Below, piece by piece: positions 21,597 through 32,473 of a DNA stretch of 64,000 nt. The number at the start of each line of letters is the position of its first letter. Within the stretch, counting starts at the first letter, position 1. Where the stretch lies: positions 1 to 64,000 of the forward strand of contig JANQBS010000026.1 in the NCBI GenBank assembly GCA_033085395.1. Reading direction: 5' to 3'. A program made the translations under genes and the position numbers. The DNA is from Xanthoparmelia taractica. Taxonomy: Eukaryota; Ascomycota; Lecanoromycetes; Lecanorales; Parmeliaceae. Below the pieces are notes generated by a model. That model saw only the letters and a program-made list of their open reading frames with translations, was not told the origin of the DNA and ran no database searches.

Positions 21597-22637
21597 TTAA
21601 AGAGGCAGTCCAATGTTCGGGTACCTGTCCATGAGTCTGTGAAGCCGCGTCGCGCGGGTAGTCATACCATCACGGTGCACACGTGGGATCCACTGGTTTT
21701 CTCTATCCCATTCCAGCGCCAACCTTAGGTTCAGATCTGCTTGCCTAGCTTCATCGTTCATGACCGGAAGCTCTTTTCCGAATACCTCGGCGAGGGACTG
21801 ATCAAACATATTGTAGGCTTTGTCATTCAACTGAACCACCAATTCCTCCATCTTGCGAGAGCCTTTTATGCTGTCCTTCACGAACTCCTTAAGTATGACC
21901 TCGAGATCCTGGAGTTCTTCTAGTTTGTCCCAATGCAGCCGCAAGCGTTCCAGCGCTGGAGGCAAGATGGAGTCCAATGTTGGGATATCAGCAACCCGGT
22001 CACCGTACTGGCTCAGCAAGACGCCTCCCTGAACAGAAAGATATTTCAGCTTCGAAAAGTGGCGCAGGCTACCGATCGTCCAGCCGTCACTGTCTCCGGG
22101 GTCTAGATAGAAGTGCAGATCGAGAGTTTCTAGGATTTGGCTCGAAGCGCTCAGATCGACTGCTAACGGCGCAAGGGAGAAATGCTCGCGCTGCCAGGCC
22201 AGCCGATCCTCAGATATAGACTCCAGGGTCAGAGTCTTGAGCGAAGACAGTTGCGGCAAGAGTAGGGAGAGCATGGTCTGGAACCTGTTGCCCACTGCGT
22301 TGACACCGAGGATGATGGTGAGACGGGTGACTGTCTGGCCCGCTGGAAGGGTCTTGTCCCGAATCATGCTGGACAGGTGCAGCACGTTCGAGTGAGGAAC
22401 ATCATAGTCGATTTTGATTAGGTCGGACAACTTCAAAAGTTCACTGGAGAGGCGCCCATGGCCAAAGGACCAAGGGTAGTCAGCCCGGTCGAAAACGACG
22501 TTTTCATAAAGGTGGTCAATGACTAGCAAATGAATTCTCTTGTTGGTGAGAGCAAATTGGAGTAAGTGAGAGGGTTTGCGGATGTTGGAAGCGACGAGGA
22601 TGATCAGCTCATTGGACAGGCCAAGAAGTACGGCCAT
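21597..22637 (-). CDS. F-box-like / leucine-rich protein
   Basis: A single-exon frame of 346 residues. The start, LLGLSNELIILVASNIRKPS followed by HLLQFALTNKRIHLLVIDHL, matches the F-box pattern of helices that bind Skp1. The rest is leucine-rich with irregular repeats (LSSLKTLTLESI, SQILETLDLHFYL, FSKLKYLSVQGG, LPPALERLRLHW), as in fungal F-box proteins that recruit substrates to SCF ubiquitin ligases. No target can be inferred. The gene is divergent from the antiporter, with about 300 bases between start codons. Length and composition look intact. Confidence 0.75.
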   Translation of the reverse strand: MAVLLGLSNELIILVASNIRKPSHLLQFALTNKRIHLLVIDHLYENVVFDRADYPWSFGHGRLSSELLKLSDLIKIDYDVPHSNVLHLSSMIRDKTLPAGQTVTRLTIILGVNAVGNRFQTMLSLLLPQLSSLKTLTLESISEDRLAWQREHFSLAPLAVDLSASSQILETLDLHFYLDPGDSDGWTIGSLRHFSKLKYLSVQGGVLLSQYGDRVADIPTLDSILPPALERLRLHWDKLEELQDLEVILKEFVKDSIKGSRKMEELVVQLNDKAYNMFDQSLAEVFGKELPVMNDEARQADLNLRLALEWDRENQWIPRVHRDGMTTRATRLHRLMDRYPNIGLPL

Positions 22638-22937
22638 CGTGGTGCTGGCCGTGGCTCAGTCGTGGTCGAGTTAGTTGTGAGGTGACGAAAGTCGGTGTTT
22701 TTCAAAGTGTTTACTATGCGTATATTGTGGTGATTGTAGTATACGGCAACTATTGACGGCCCTCGGTTGCACCTTCCCTTTCTATAGTCACAGGATATCA
22801 CACCTCCGGACATTTTGACTCCTCCTGAACACGTATCCAGACAATTGAATGTCTAACCTCTTCTATAAATTAGCTTCTGAAGCCGCAGTTCTGACTAGAA
22901 AAGCATGATTTTTGTGTCTTCCCCCTCTCTGGAAAGA

Positions 22938-24882
22938 TGGAAGACTCCGCAGCAGTAGCAGCTTTGCCCTACCAAGATCCTCCCATCAAGACCATTCTCG
23001 TACTTTCATTTTTCCTTCTACTATTGAACGCCATTAACCATATTTTGGACCGCCTCATATACTGCGGCCTTATTGGTCAGGTGCTGATCGGCGTAACCTT
23101 TGGAACACCTGGTACGAAATGGCTAGACAAGGGCACGGAACAAGTAATCGTCCAATTAGGACACCTCGGACTGATCCTTCTGGTCTACGAGGGCGGCCTG
23201 AACACCAATTTCAAAGCTCTAAAAGCGAACGCCGGTATTTCCGCCCTTGTGGCTTTAACGGGCATTTGCTTGCCAGTCGCCTTTGCTTTCTGCCTTCGGA
23301 GCCTTTCGTCTGCCACGAATTTGCAGGCATTTGCTGCTGGAACAGCTCTCTGCTCCACGAGTCTGGGCACAACATTCACCATCTTAAGTTCCAGTGGCTT
23401 GACCAACACCAGACTTGGTACTGTTGTAACAAGCGCAGCCATGTTGGATGATGTCGTTGGTCTCGTATTAGTTCAGGTCATCTCCAAACTGGGGTCGGAT
23501 CCCTCCTCTGTTCATGCCATTACTGTAGTGAGACCCATCGTTGTCTCCATAGGGTTGGCGCTCTTAGTACTTTTGGTTTGCCTTTACTTGGTCAAGCCTG
23601 TCGCCTCATTGATCGATGGCCCTGGCTTTACAGCAGTGATGCGCGCTATTGACAAGCAGCCCGATGAGGCAACACTGATTGCACATGCGGCTCTGCTCTT
23701 TGGAACAGTGGCAGCCGCCAACTACGCAGGTACCTCTAATCTGTTTGCAGCTTACCTTGCTGGTGCTTCAACCAGCTGGTACTATTCCGAGGTGGCTCAA
23801 CCGGAGGAGGTCGATAAGAACGAACATACCGAGATGCCTCAGCCAATGGCAACGGAATCGATACAACGAGCTACCCATAGCGAAAGCAATGTTGCCAAGA
23901 CTGAGAGACGGAACACCCTTGCCGATGGCATGGACAAAGGTGCACACCTGAATTCGCCTGGGGTCCCTAGTACTCAGGCAAGCCAAGAGCACTATGGGCA
24001 AGCTGGCGAGGAAAGACGGTCGCAGGATTCTCTGAGAGGAGCGTCGATCTACAGAAAGTACATTGAGCAGCCGGTTGCAAGAATCCTGAAGCCTTTCTTC
24101 TTCGCAAGTGCCTAAAAGAGTCATTTGTTTTGGGTTTAAGCGCTGACTACAGAAATTAGGCCTCAATAGGTTTTTCTGTTCCGATCACACGCATGTTCAC
24201 CGGTGCGGTGTTCTGGCGAGGTATTGTGTTTACTATCTTGATGCTTATTGGGAAGCTTGTGACAGGCATATGGCTCATTCGCATTGCTGCTCCCTCTGGC
24301 ACTATGGAGACAAAGATCAAAGCCTTGTCAGATGATTTCATTGCACCACAATGGAGCTGTATGAATTTGATAAGACCTGTAAGATGCTTCCAGTCAGGGC
24401 CAACGAGCAGAGTTGAGAGGTCAGGACTAAAAGTTGTGCCCGATGTTGGCATCGCTCACGCTACAGATGGCGAACAGAGCTCAAAGCAGTCCAGCGAAAT
24501 ATCCCCACAAAGTGATGCCGCACAGAGACCGAACCCTCTGACCTCTACATCTCCACAAGCATCCGTCTCGAAGATGAAGTCGCGCTCCCTATATCCCGCC
24601 TCTATTGTTGGAACAGCAATGATGGCCAGAGGCGAGATCGGATTTCTCATCGCAGCTTTGGCCCAAAGCAGAGGAATCTTTGCCGCTCAGAATGAAGAAT
24701 CAGGCATTCGAGAAGACGGTGGCTCGACGATCTATCTTGTGGTTGTATGGGCAATTGCCCTCTGTACTGTCATCGGTCCGGTATCGGTAGGCTTATTAGT
24801 TAGGAGAGTTAAGAAGCTGCAGCTGCAACGGCGAGAGCGCAGTGGTGGCGAAGATCCCTTGGGGATTTGGGGCGTGCTATGA
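22938..24882 (+). CDS. CPA2-type cation/proton antiporter
   Basis: The start codon ATG is at 22937. Exons 22937-24103 and 24160-24882 give 629 residues. The joint restores the helix FFFASIGFSVPITRMF only if the intron starts with GC (GCAAGT at 24104) and ends with AG (24159). The protein has about a dozen hydrophobic helices and the antiporter signature AAMLDDVVGLVLVQV with its Asp-Asp ion-binding pair; other conserved pieces are YCGLIGQVLIGV, LGLILLVYEGGL and GTALCSTSLGTTFTIL. Such proteins exchange Na+ or K+ for H+ at fungal membranes. A hydrophilic loop of about 100 residues (about 295-375) and a second one (about 430-510) interrupt the transmembrane core, as in fungal members. The last core helices (ARGEIGFLIAALAQ, TIYLVVVWAIALCTVIG) are present. 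Confidence 0.85.
24104..24159 (+). other. GC-AG intron in the antiporter gene
   Basis: The only splice that keeps both frame and family sequence uses donor GCAAGT and acceptor ATTAG, with a GCTGAC-type branch site 13-18 bases before the acceptor. GCAAGT is the usual consensus of the minor GC-AG class. Length 56 bases, phase 0. Confidence 0.8.
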
Positions 24883-26227
24883 CCTAAAGATGGAACACCT
24901 CCATCAGGACATGTCGAGGTACTTGATGCTCTGTCAAGCATCGCCAGGAGATTATCCGGGAATACTACATGATCGAGCGCCTGCCGCTCCTCGGTTCAAA
25001 GGCATAAGATCATTTTAGCAGAAGCCGTGCTGTCGCAAATGCTACCTTGGTGGAACGAATACGCGTACAACGGCCAATCTCCATTGGCTTGATACCCGAG
25101 GTGGCGGGGGATACCAACGGCAGCCCGCGTCCAAGATTCTTACTTCCTCAAGCGGGCCCTCTTGGCTGTACCAAAGAACGGTTCGAAGAGCTCAAGCTCG
25201 TCATGTTTCTCGTCGAGCTATTATGTCAAATCATTATGTCAAACCATCGAGTACGACGATAACTTCCTTGGCATTAGCACTCTTGTGTGCGAGTTCGTGC
25301 AAAGGAGGTGACATCCCGCACCTTCTGGCGCCACCCATTCTTGTTCGATGCAAGCTAAAAGAGCTCATCGAAACTGTCATAGGCTGTCAATTGTTGGAAG
25401 TCTAAGTCCCCTGGTACTTCTATCCATCCCATGATCCCATGGTCGATTCATGTTCCGAAGATCTTTTATTTATTCTCCGAGCTGTAAACGCGCACCAATA
25501 GCAGGGTCTTTTGTAACAGGGGTACCCCGCATCTCTGAATAGGAACGGGAACCTCGCTCCTTAGAAGATTCGCGCTGTTGGTCTTGCTCTTTCAAATCTT
25601 CTGGCCGCTGATGCTACTGCTGTAGCCAGGAACGACAATTTTTCTACTTTGCGCAGTCGTCGACAAGCTCAAGAATAAGAGATACACTTTCGTGCGTGGT
25701 GGCGCTCGCCAGACCTACAACAGTCTGGGTACATACCTCGATCCTCAGATCATGAGATTCCTGACAAGAGGCATACCGTGGGAACGGCTCGGACGTCACA
25801 ACAGTTTGGGAATAAGTCGACTGACAAAGATACAAATGGCACGGCGCATATGAATCTTGCACTTTCCTGCTTCGAGATTAGTGCTTCAATTCTACTAAGC
25901 TACAGATCTTAAGTCGTTATTGTACACCAATCATAACACGAGGATGGGACAGCCCCAGATCCAAGGCGGCGCCCCCTTTGATAAGGCTTCCGTGTGCTTG
26001 TCCATAATCTCAACCCCAAGCAATTCCCTGCATGACAAGTGCGTGGCCATTCAAGCCATACATTACGCTTTGGCCGTTCCTGGTGTGCTATATGCAGCAC
26101 CGCGTTAACAAAAACATGACATTCCCGCTTTGTTCATTCCAGATCGCATAATCTTCAAAACAAAAAAGCTGTGCAGCAGAAATAGCCGACTGCAACTCGG
26201 CTGCGTCTATGATAACCTCCGCCGGAC
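24883..26227. other. Intergenic stretch without a recognisable gene
   Basis: About 1.3 kb with several open frames of 60-72 codons on both strands, none with recognisable motifs or exon partners. It should contain the antiporter terminator region and the receptor promoter. Confidence 0.5.
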
Positions 26228-27588
26228 ATGAAGCAAGAGACCTTTTCTCGGCCTTCCAATGGGGACGTTGATCAAGGTTGGGCTATCCTAGCAATTTGCT
26301 GGGCCTTCATCGCCTGCGCACTCATCTCGACCATGCTACGCGTATGGGTACGTTCACGAATTACACATAATCTGGGAGGAGACGATCATGTTGCTGTCGC
26401 CGCTATGGTAAGGGTTCGCTTCTCTCGCATTGAGAAGACTCTCATTCCTGGTGCACAGTCACTGACTTGTCAACCTTGACTAGATAACGTCGTTGATCGG
26501 CGCGGGATTGATTACGGCGGAAGTTCTCAATGGACTGGGACGACACGAGTACTACTTGACGGCGGCGCAACGACGACTATTCCAGATCCTGGGCTGGGCC
26601 GATTGGATACAGACATTTATCACTCTCGCACTCATGAAAATCTCCATTTGCCTATTTCTTCTCCGTATAGTGGACACGAAGCAAGTTTTTCGAGGGATGT
26701 ACGCTCTCATATCATGCATTACTCTATTCACCGCCGTGTGTGTCTTCTTGTTCCTCGGAGTGTGCAGACCTCTCAGAGCATACTGGGACGTGGGCGTCGA
26801 CGGAGTGTGTCTGTCGAATCATCAAGTCGAATCCGTCGTCGTTGCGCAAGGCAGTAAGTCGGCCTCCACGCATATAACACGCAAACTTGGCGTACTGACC
26901 ATCGACGCCACAGTCCTTTCCGTCATTTCCGATCTCATACTTGCGGCACTTCCGGCAATCTTCCTTCGAAATCTCCAGATCGGGATACGCACCAAAGTGG
27001 GATTGTGCCTCCTGATGGGGCTGGGCGTCTTGTATGTGGGCTTGCGTAGTAATAGGATTCATCTCGCTGATAATGCATAGCACCGCCATCTGTTGTGCAG
27101 TTCGCACAGCTTTGTCCGGCGCCACGACTGACCCTGACCTGAGCTGTGAGTTGCAACAATCTCCTGAAATAAAGCCAAATCGAGCTGACAGTACCAGGGG
27201 CCGTCACAACAAGCGTCGGCTGGAGACTGTGAGCTAAAATCACCCATCTCATCTAAGCACCGAATTCGAACTAACAATTCCCAGACCCGAAGTCAACATC
27301 GGCATCGTCTGCGCCAACGCTCCAGTCCTACGCCCACTCTATCTCTTCTACCGCGGCAGACTAGCGTCGCAGCAGCGATCAAACACCGGGGGCGTCAGCA
27401 AGCAGAGCATGTGGCCAGGCAACACCCCACAGGCGGCGATATCGCCGATACGGAGAGGCGAGTCGGATGATACCAGTATGGGTGATACGACTGTGAGTTT
27501 GGAGATGGGGCTGCATCCGCATGACAGTACCCAGCCGCAAAGTACACTGAAGGAAAAGTCGTTTTTCATCACGGATGGTGGGCGCTGA
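26228..27588 (+). CDS. Pth11-like seven-helix receptor (fungal rhodopsin-like domain)
   Basis: Six exons (26228-26407, 26484-26853, 26914-27031, 27081-27145, 27198-27228, 27285-27588) join in frame to 355 residues. All five introns are 49-76 bases with GT-AG ends. Seven hydrophobic segments follow each other: WAILAICWAFIACALISTML, ITSLIGAGLITAEV, the WADWIQTFITLALMKISICL region, YALISCITLFTAVCVFLFLG, ILSVISDLILAALPAIFL, GLCLLMGLGVFTAICCAVRT and VNIGIVCANAPVLRPLY. The loop with CRPLRAYWD and VCL holds the conserved cysteine pair. The C-terminal tail of about 80 residues is polar and Ser-rich. There is no CFEM domain. Family members are plasma-membrane receptors tied to surface or metabolite sensing in some pathogens; the ligand here is unknown. 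The 31-base fifth exon is notably small. Confidence 0.8.
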
Positions 27589-29820
27589 TCTATATTATAT
27601 TTTATTGTACGCTGGACGAAACGAATGATCCATCTGCGTGAGATCTATCTGATGAACGGATTTTGTATGATAACGGAAAACCAGTTTTTCATTCTCAACC
27701 CATGGCCCTTGACTCCATCCTTGAAGCGATTTCAAGAAACACAGCTGCCGCCCACTGAAAGCAAGTGGTAATCTACCAGTCTGAGATGTTTATAGCGCAG
27801 AGTGCTAGGTCATGGGGAAAAAGGCTTGGGCAGAAGTACTTGAGGTGACAGATTTCTAGAATACCCACACAAGCCACACTTATGCATCGAGCAACTACCG
27901 CAACTAGTTATTATTCTTCTCGCAGTTGATGTGTAACTACTTATACCAAGTATCCATCTTGTAAAGTCAGATACTATCGACCCTTGCGCGACCTTTATTC
28001 TTTCAGCTATAGCTAGCGAGACCGGGAAATCTTACACGAGAGCTCCACATGAAAGTGGGAATAGAGCAAGTAACCAGCAGCCCTTCAGCCCCGTTTCACG
28101 ACCTGTTGGTTCAGAAATCTCCATGTGCCCCTTTCGCCATCAGCAACATCATATTCAATCCCCAGCCTTACCTTCATAGCATAGATAGCCACTATTCGGG
28201 ACTGGGAGAGAGCTGCCTGTACCGTGAAACTGGCCCTGTATGGCAATAGAAGGGCTGTCCGATCGTTAAGTATGGACGAGGCAGGTAGATCATGGTTGGC
28301 GGCCTGGAAGGAGAGAATCCTCCCCTCCTGGTTATGGTAGATGCGCCTATCAAATACTGTTATTTGAGGCGAAAAGATGTGAAAAGCTGCTGATGCTATA
28401 GGAACCTCAATGGAAACGACCGTCAAATGGAATAGCGTCAGAGCCGTTGAAGGTGGAGACTGCGCTCATCGTAACAAGGAGCGATGGCTGGAAGGTGCCA
28501 TTGTGATCAAATGGCACCAAGCAAGTGTATTATATAGTTATATCGGGTACAGAAGGCTTATAGCGCATACTCCGTGTCCCTTGTCCGTCCATAAACGCCC
28601 CAGAGCCAGAGCTGCTTGGTGCGACTTGGTTAGCCAGAGCGGTGCAATTGATAGAACTCGCAATCCTGGTTGAAAGGAAGCAGAGTCGAGGAATTTTAAA
28701 GTCCACCGAGATGAGGGACTGATCATGAGTTTTCCAGCTAGGTAGTGTTGCTAGGATGTGCTTCTTGCTTCGAACATCGGGATAACCTAGCGCCTCGTAT
28801 GGAATGGTTTCCTCATTATTCAGAGGACGAGAGGATATGTGGCTCTCTGACGTCAATTTATGACTAACGTACTCTACACGGTAGCACTTTACCTAGCAAC
28901 TCACCATGCTTCCCCGGTCCTCCTTCGTTGATAGATTCCACAGGCCTCGTTTTGATCTAGGAGAAAGCCTCCATTTTTGCAGTGTCAGAACTACTCCTGC
29001 CGGATCGCACTTGGCACTCGTGGCTTTCATGCTGGAGGCACTTTTCGACCCGAAATTCTCGAGTGGATCTTGTGAAAATGTCGCGTTGTTGGTATTCAAA
29101 ATAGCGAAGTTCAGATTCCTGGATCGTGCCATGCTCGTGACCGCTTCGCCAGTAGATGTTACTGCTTCGTGTGCCGCTCCGTCATAGGCCGCGTCCGTCC
29201 ATTGAATGGTTGATGTGGACCCTATAAAGAACTTAGTGTCCCTATGCTGCGTGCAATGGTCGTCAGAGGGCTGCCAAATCTCCGGAGAGCAATCTAAGGG
29301 CACTTGTGACGTGAAAGGCTTACATTTCTGGGGTTCGATATTTTCCGAGGCTCCTTACGTGTAAAGCCTTACTCCGATGTCTTCTTTCTGGGTTTTGAAT
29401 CTTGACAGCGCTCTCGAGCACTGGTTCATGAATCAGGTCTGTAAACGTGGCTGCAGACAGGGGGATCAGTGGAAGTATCACGTATCATTTGCATGTTTTT
29501 GCTCCTTAAGAGTGTTCACTGACGCTGGAATATCTCAGCACCTAATAACAATGCCTATCTTAGAACTCTGGCTCCGATACCCGTGACACATCATGGATAC
29601 GCAAACTCCTATACCTTGCAAATTCTATAATCCATCTTACGCAGGATGCCTCGCTAGGGAGCTCGCTCTTGCCTCTTCAATACAGGACGCGAAGACTCTT
29701 GGAGATTCTCGAGCAACAGCTCTCTCATTGTCTTCTATACTCTAAGCCTCCGCTTTTTTGGCCACAACCTGCTTGTTTAGTATATATATTTACTATTAAT
29801 ACCTCAAATTAGAGATCGAC
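27589..29820. other. Intergenic stretch without a convincing gene
   Basis: About 2.2 kb. Minus-strand open frames at 28085-28426, 28530-28856 and 28893-29303 (113, 108 and 136 codons) are longer than most background frames. They might be exons of a small secreted or membrane protein, but I find no consistent splicing or family match and leave them uncalled. Confidence 0.4.
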
Positions 29821-30306
29821 CTACCACCATACAAATAATGCTATCACTGCTACTGCTCCGATGGCAATGCCAGCCTCTTCACCGCGGCTCAAGCCTTGCT
29901 CGAGAAGGTTAGCGCTGACAAGGCTGCGACCCGTTGTCTTTTCATCCTAAGACTCACCTGTGGCAATAGGCTGAGACCCTACCGTAGGTGCAGGAGGCCC
30001 TACCGTAGATGGTGCAGAAGGCCCTGCCGTAGATGGTGCAGAAGGCTCCTCAGACGTTTGGGGAGCCGAGACCGAGGTTGAATTTGAGGCACTGTAACCT
30101 AGACCGGTAGTCATAGATGGTACGAATTTATCATCATGATTACCATCGACCGCAGGCGCTGTAGCGCTTATTGTAGTCGAAGGAGAGATGAAGCTCGTGA
30201 ACGGTGATCCGTTGGTGACACCGCCAGTGATAGATCCGGAGGGTGCGAAGAGCGACGATAACAAGGTGCTCGAACCTTGCGGCTGGTTGTCAACAATAGT
30301 ATCCAT
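29821..30306 (-). CDS. Small Ser/Thr-rich single-pass membrane protein (Mid2/WSC-like ending)
   Basis: Minus-strand exon 30306-29958 and exon 29894-29821, joined across a 63-base intron (GTGAGT...CAAG), give 140 residues. The first about 115 are rich in Ser, Thr, Pro and Gly, with a threefold APSTVGP / APSTAGP repeat near the end (DNA repeat at 29989-30045). After the splice comes GLSRGEEAGIAIGAVAVIAL then FVWW and a stop. That junction plus glycine-rich helix is the typical ending of fungal wall-sensor-like proteins, but here the usual cytoplasmic tail is absent. No signal peptide or cysteine-rich head is visible, so an upstream exon may be missing or the gene may be a truncated copy. Function is unknown; cell-surface location is inferred. 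Confidence 0.55.
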
Positions 30307-30745
30307 TTCGAAAGCAGTTGGGTCTTAGTGGTCCTAGAGGCCGTGATAGCCTAGCTCTCAGGCTTTACAGAGATGCCGCCCCTCTCGTTTAATCTGGAAA
30401 GGAATGAGGACGGCAATGCCGTGAGCATCGAGGCTTAGCCGTCCTTATGTGATTCTGTTTCAATCGCCTTATAACCGCCTAAACCTGATATGTTAACCTT
30501 AGACTTCAGAATATGGAAGAAGAGACACTAAGCTACCTATAATCTCTTTCTTTCCTTCTTCTTCCTTTCTTTCTCTCTTGATTTCTCATTTTCCGGAATA
30601 CTTCGGTGAGGCTGAAGATCGACCTGGTCTAGACTTGGTGTGCCATGCAAGGCTGAGCAATTGCATATCTGCATCCAATTAGGCCAAGGCTGACGACGAT
30701 CTCAAGTAAGACGGCCTTGATGCTCTTCTGGACGGATGAACATCT

Positions 30746-31960
30746 ATGACAGCTTCGCAGTATCATCCATCCTACAGTAAACCAGCAATGGCAAATAGAA
30801 CTTTCATCAGCTGTGGAAGTCTTGACTCCAGAACAAGCTTTCCGAATTATATCGCCAAGATCAGAAACGCCACCGCTGATGGTTTCACTCTTGTTAGCCA
30901 GTGCAAGGCTGAGATATGCAACGCTCTATGGGGCTCAGGCAATCCAGACATTTCTGGCGTCGGAGTACGTAATGCCTCGTCCTACAATGGACGAGATGCC
31001 GCTGACGAGGACATGAAGATGATTGTCGGCTACATAATCGAAAATATCGTTGGCTCGATCTTCGTTTCATTGCTATACATCATCCACCTAAGAACGAATG
31101 ACGAACGGGAAACAGCCTACCCTAAATTACTCGCTCGGTATAACTCCGTAATCAGACGGGGTTGCAGCTCTTTCTATGACTGCGCCGTATTCTTCACATT
31201 CTCCATTCAGCTCGCCTGCATCGTCGTACTCACCCGCGTTGACTTCGGGGCTAACACCAGCGGTATGGGTGACAGCACCGCCAAGATTACCTGGGCTGTG
31301 TCGCTATTTGCAATCCTCCCGCCTATGTATGTCGCATTCAATCCTGGTCTGCTTCGTGAGCCGCAGCCAGACCATGCCAGCGCTCCGATAAGCGAAGAAA
31401 GCAAAAATCGCAAAGAGCAATTGAGGTTCCTCCTATTCGCGCTATGTTGGTTGCTGTTCATCTATCCGTTCCTGAGCAGAATGATGGCGACATTTGGATC
31501 GAGTGCGATCAACAAGGTTGTTTCTGAGAATGAGTGGAACTCGATCGAGACAGCTTGTACTGCAGGCGTTAATGCGGTATCTGATCGGGAGCTCCTTGCG
31601 ATGAAAGTTTTCAGCGCGGCAGGATCGGTCTTTGTCTGTCTCATGACATTGGCGAGAATCATCTGGCTTGCAGTGCAAAGGCACCACAAGGACTCACGCC
31701 TGGTCCAACATGCCCGCTGGACGATTTCCAGATACCGCGGTCAGCTTCGTCGATTACCGATCATGCTATTCATTGCGGTGCCCATCATCGCGATAAGCCA
31801 ACGGTGGACGATTTTCAGGCTGCGGAGTTTCCAACAGCAGATGGCTCAGAATGCGGGTAATTACGACTCGGACGACCAGTGGACATTTGGTCAGATAGCG
31901 GCGGTCACGATCTTTGTCCCCGTTGCAGTTGAATGTTGCTTCGCTTGGTTGTGTTCTTAA
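30746..31960 (+). CDS. Polytopic fungal membrane protein of unknown function
   Basis: A single-exon frame of 404 residues. An N-terminal luminal part holds CKAEICNALWGSGNPDISG and GVGV, a motif I associate with a widespread fungal family of uncharacterised membrane proteins. About six to seven hydrophobic segments follow: MIVGYIIENIVGSIFVSLLY, CAVFFTFSIQLACIVVL, ITWAVSLFAILPPMYVAF, FLLFALCWLLFIYPFL, VFSAAGSVFVCLMTLARIIW, LPIMLFIAVPIIAIS and IAAVTIFVPVAVECCFAWL. Potential N-glycosylation sites (NRT, NAT, NAS) lie before the first helix. ATG at 30746 is the first in frame; Met15 is an alternative. It is divergent from the small Ser/Thr-rich gene, with about 440 bases between starts. Confidence 0.75.
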   Translation: MTASQYHPSYSKPAMANRTFISCGSLDSRTSFPNYIAKIRNATADGFTLVSQCKAEICNALWGSGNPDISGVGVRNASSYNGRDAADEDMKMIVGYIIENIVGSIFVSLLYIIHLRTNDERETAYPKLLARYNSVIRRGCSSFYDCAVFFTFSIQLACIVVLTRVDFGANTSGMGDSTAKITWAVSLFAILPPMYVAFNPGLLREPQPDHASAPISEESKNRKEQLRFLLFALCWLLFIYPFLSRMMATFGSSAINKVVSENEWNSIETACTAGVNAVSDRELLAMKVFSAAGSVFVCLMTLARIIWLAVQRHHKDSRLVQHARWTISRYRGQLRRLPIMLFIAVPIIAISQRWTIFRLRSFQQQMAQNAGNYDSDDQWTFGQIAAVTIFVPVAVECCFAWLCS

Positions 31961-32209
31961 AGTCGCTCGAAGCTACCGACGACGTTTCATCCTATCACAG
32001 ATTCCCTTTAACCATTCTAACTCAACAGCACGGCTCTTAGAAGGGCTCTAAACCTTGCCAAATTCCCTCTTATTTGGTGCTTGAGTCAAACCTATCTTGT
32101 ATAGGTTCATCTACTAAAAAGCTGTTGCTGCGGGAGCTGTGCACAACCCAGAGTAAGGTACTCTAACTATCACGCTTGCCTCACTTCTCGTAGATAGGTT
32201 TTTCCCCCA

Positions 32210-32360
32210 CTCTATTGGAATTTGGCCCCCAATATGAATATTAGTGTTGATGTTGGAGTTGGTGTGGGGGCTAGATTCCCAGCCTTCTCACGGCTAACCC
32301 CTACTTTTGTATGTTAAATAGTCCTTGCTCCAGAGGAGCCTTTGGAGAATTAATCAATCC
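32210..32360 (-). repeat. Dispersed repeat, copy B
   Basis: The reverse complement of this segment matches 3974-4096: a CTCC-CTGGAGC core, then CTATTTAACATAC, a TAGCCG-G-GA block, G(A/G)CTGGGAA and TTGGGGG-CAAATT in the same order. This copy shows fewer C-to-T changes and lies in normal-GC DNA. It has no coding potential. Confidence 0.6.
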
Positions 32361-32405
32361 TTCTTCAACATCTTCAAAAACACTCTACCAAACGCCTCAC
32401 TCGGC

Positions 32406-32473
32406 AACCTAGCCCCAAACCAGCCCTGATATTCTCAAAATGGCTAGGTCAGGGCTGGCTTAGGGCTAGGTGG
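32406..32473. repeat. Short perfect-looking hairpin repeat
   Basis: ACCTAGCCCCAAACCAGCCC near 32407 pairs with GGGCTGGCTTAGGGCTAGGT near 32453, a stem of about 24 bases with two mismatches and a loop of about 20 bases. It resembles a MITE end or an RNA hairpin. No flanking genes use it obviously. Confidence 0.6.

Noticed and set aside
28600..28680. A possible tRNA-like stretch (GGTTAGCCAGAGCGGT)
   Set aside because: No complete cloverleaf could be drawn by eye: the acceptor and T arms do not pair.
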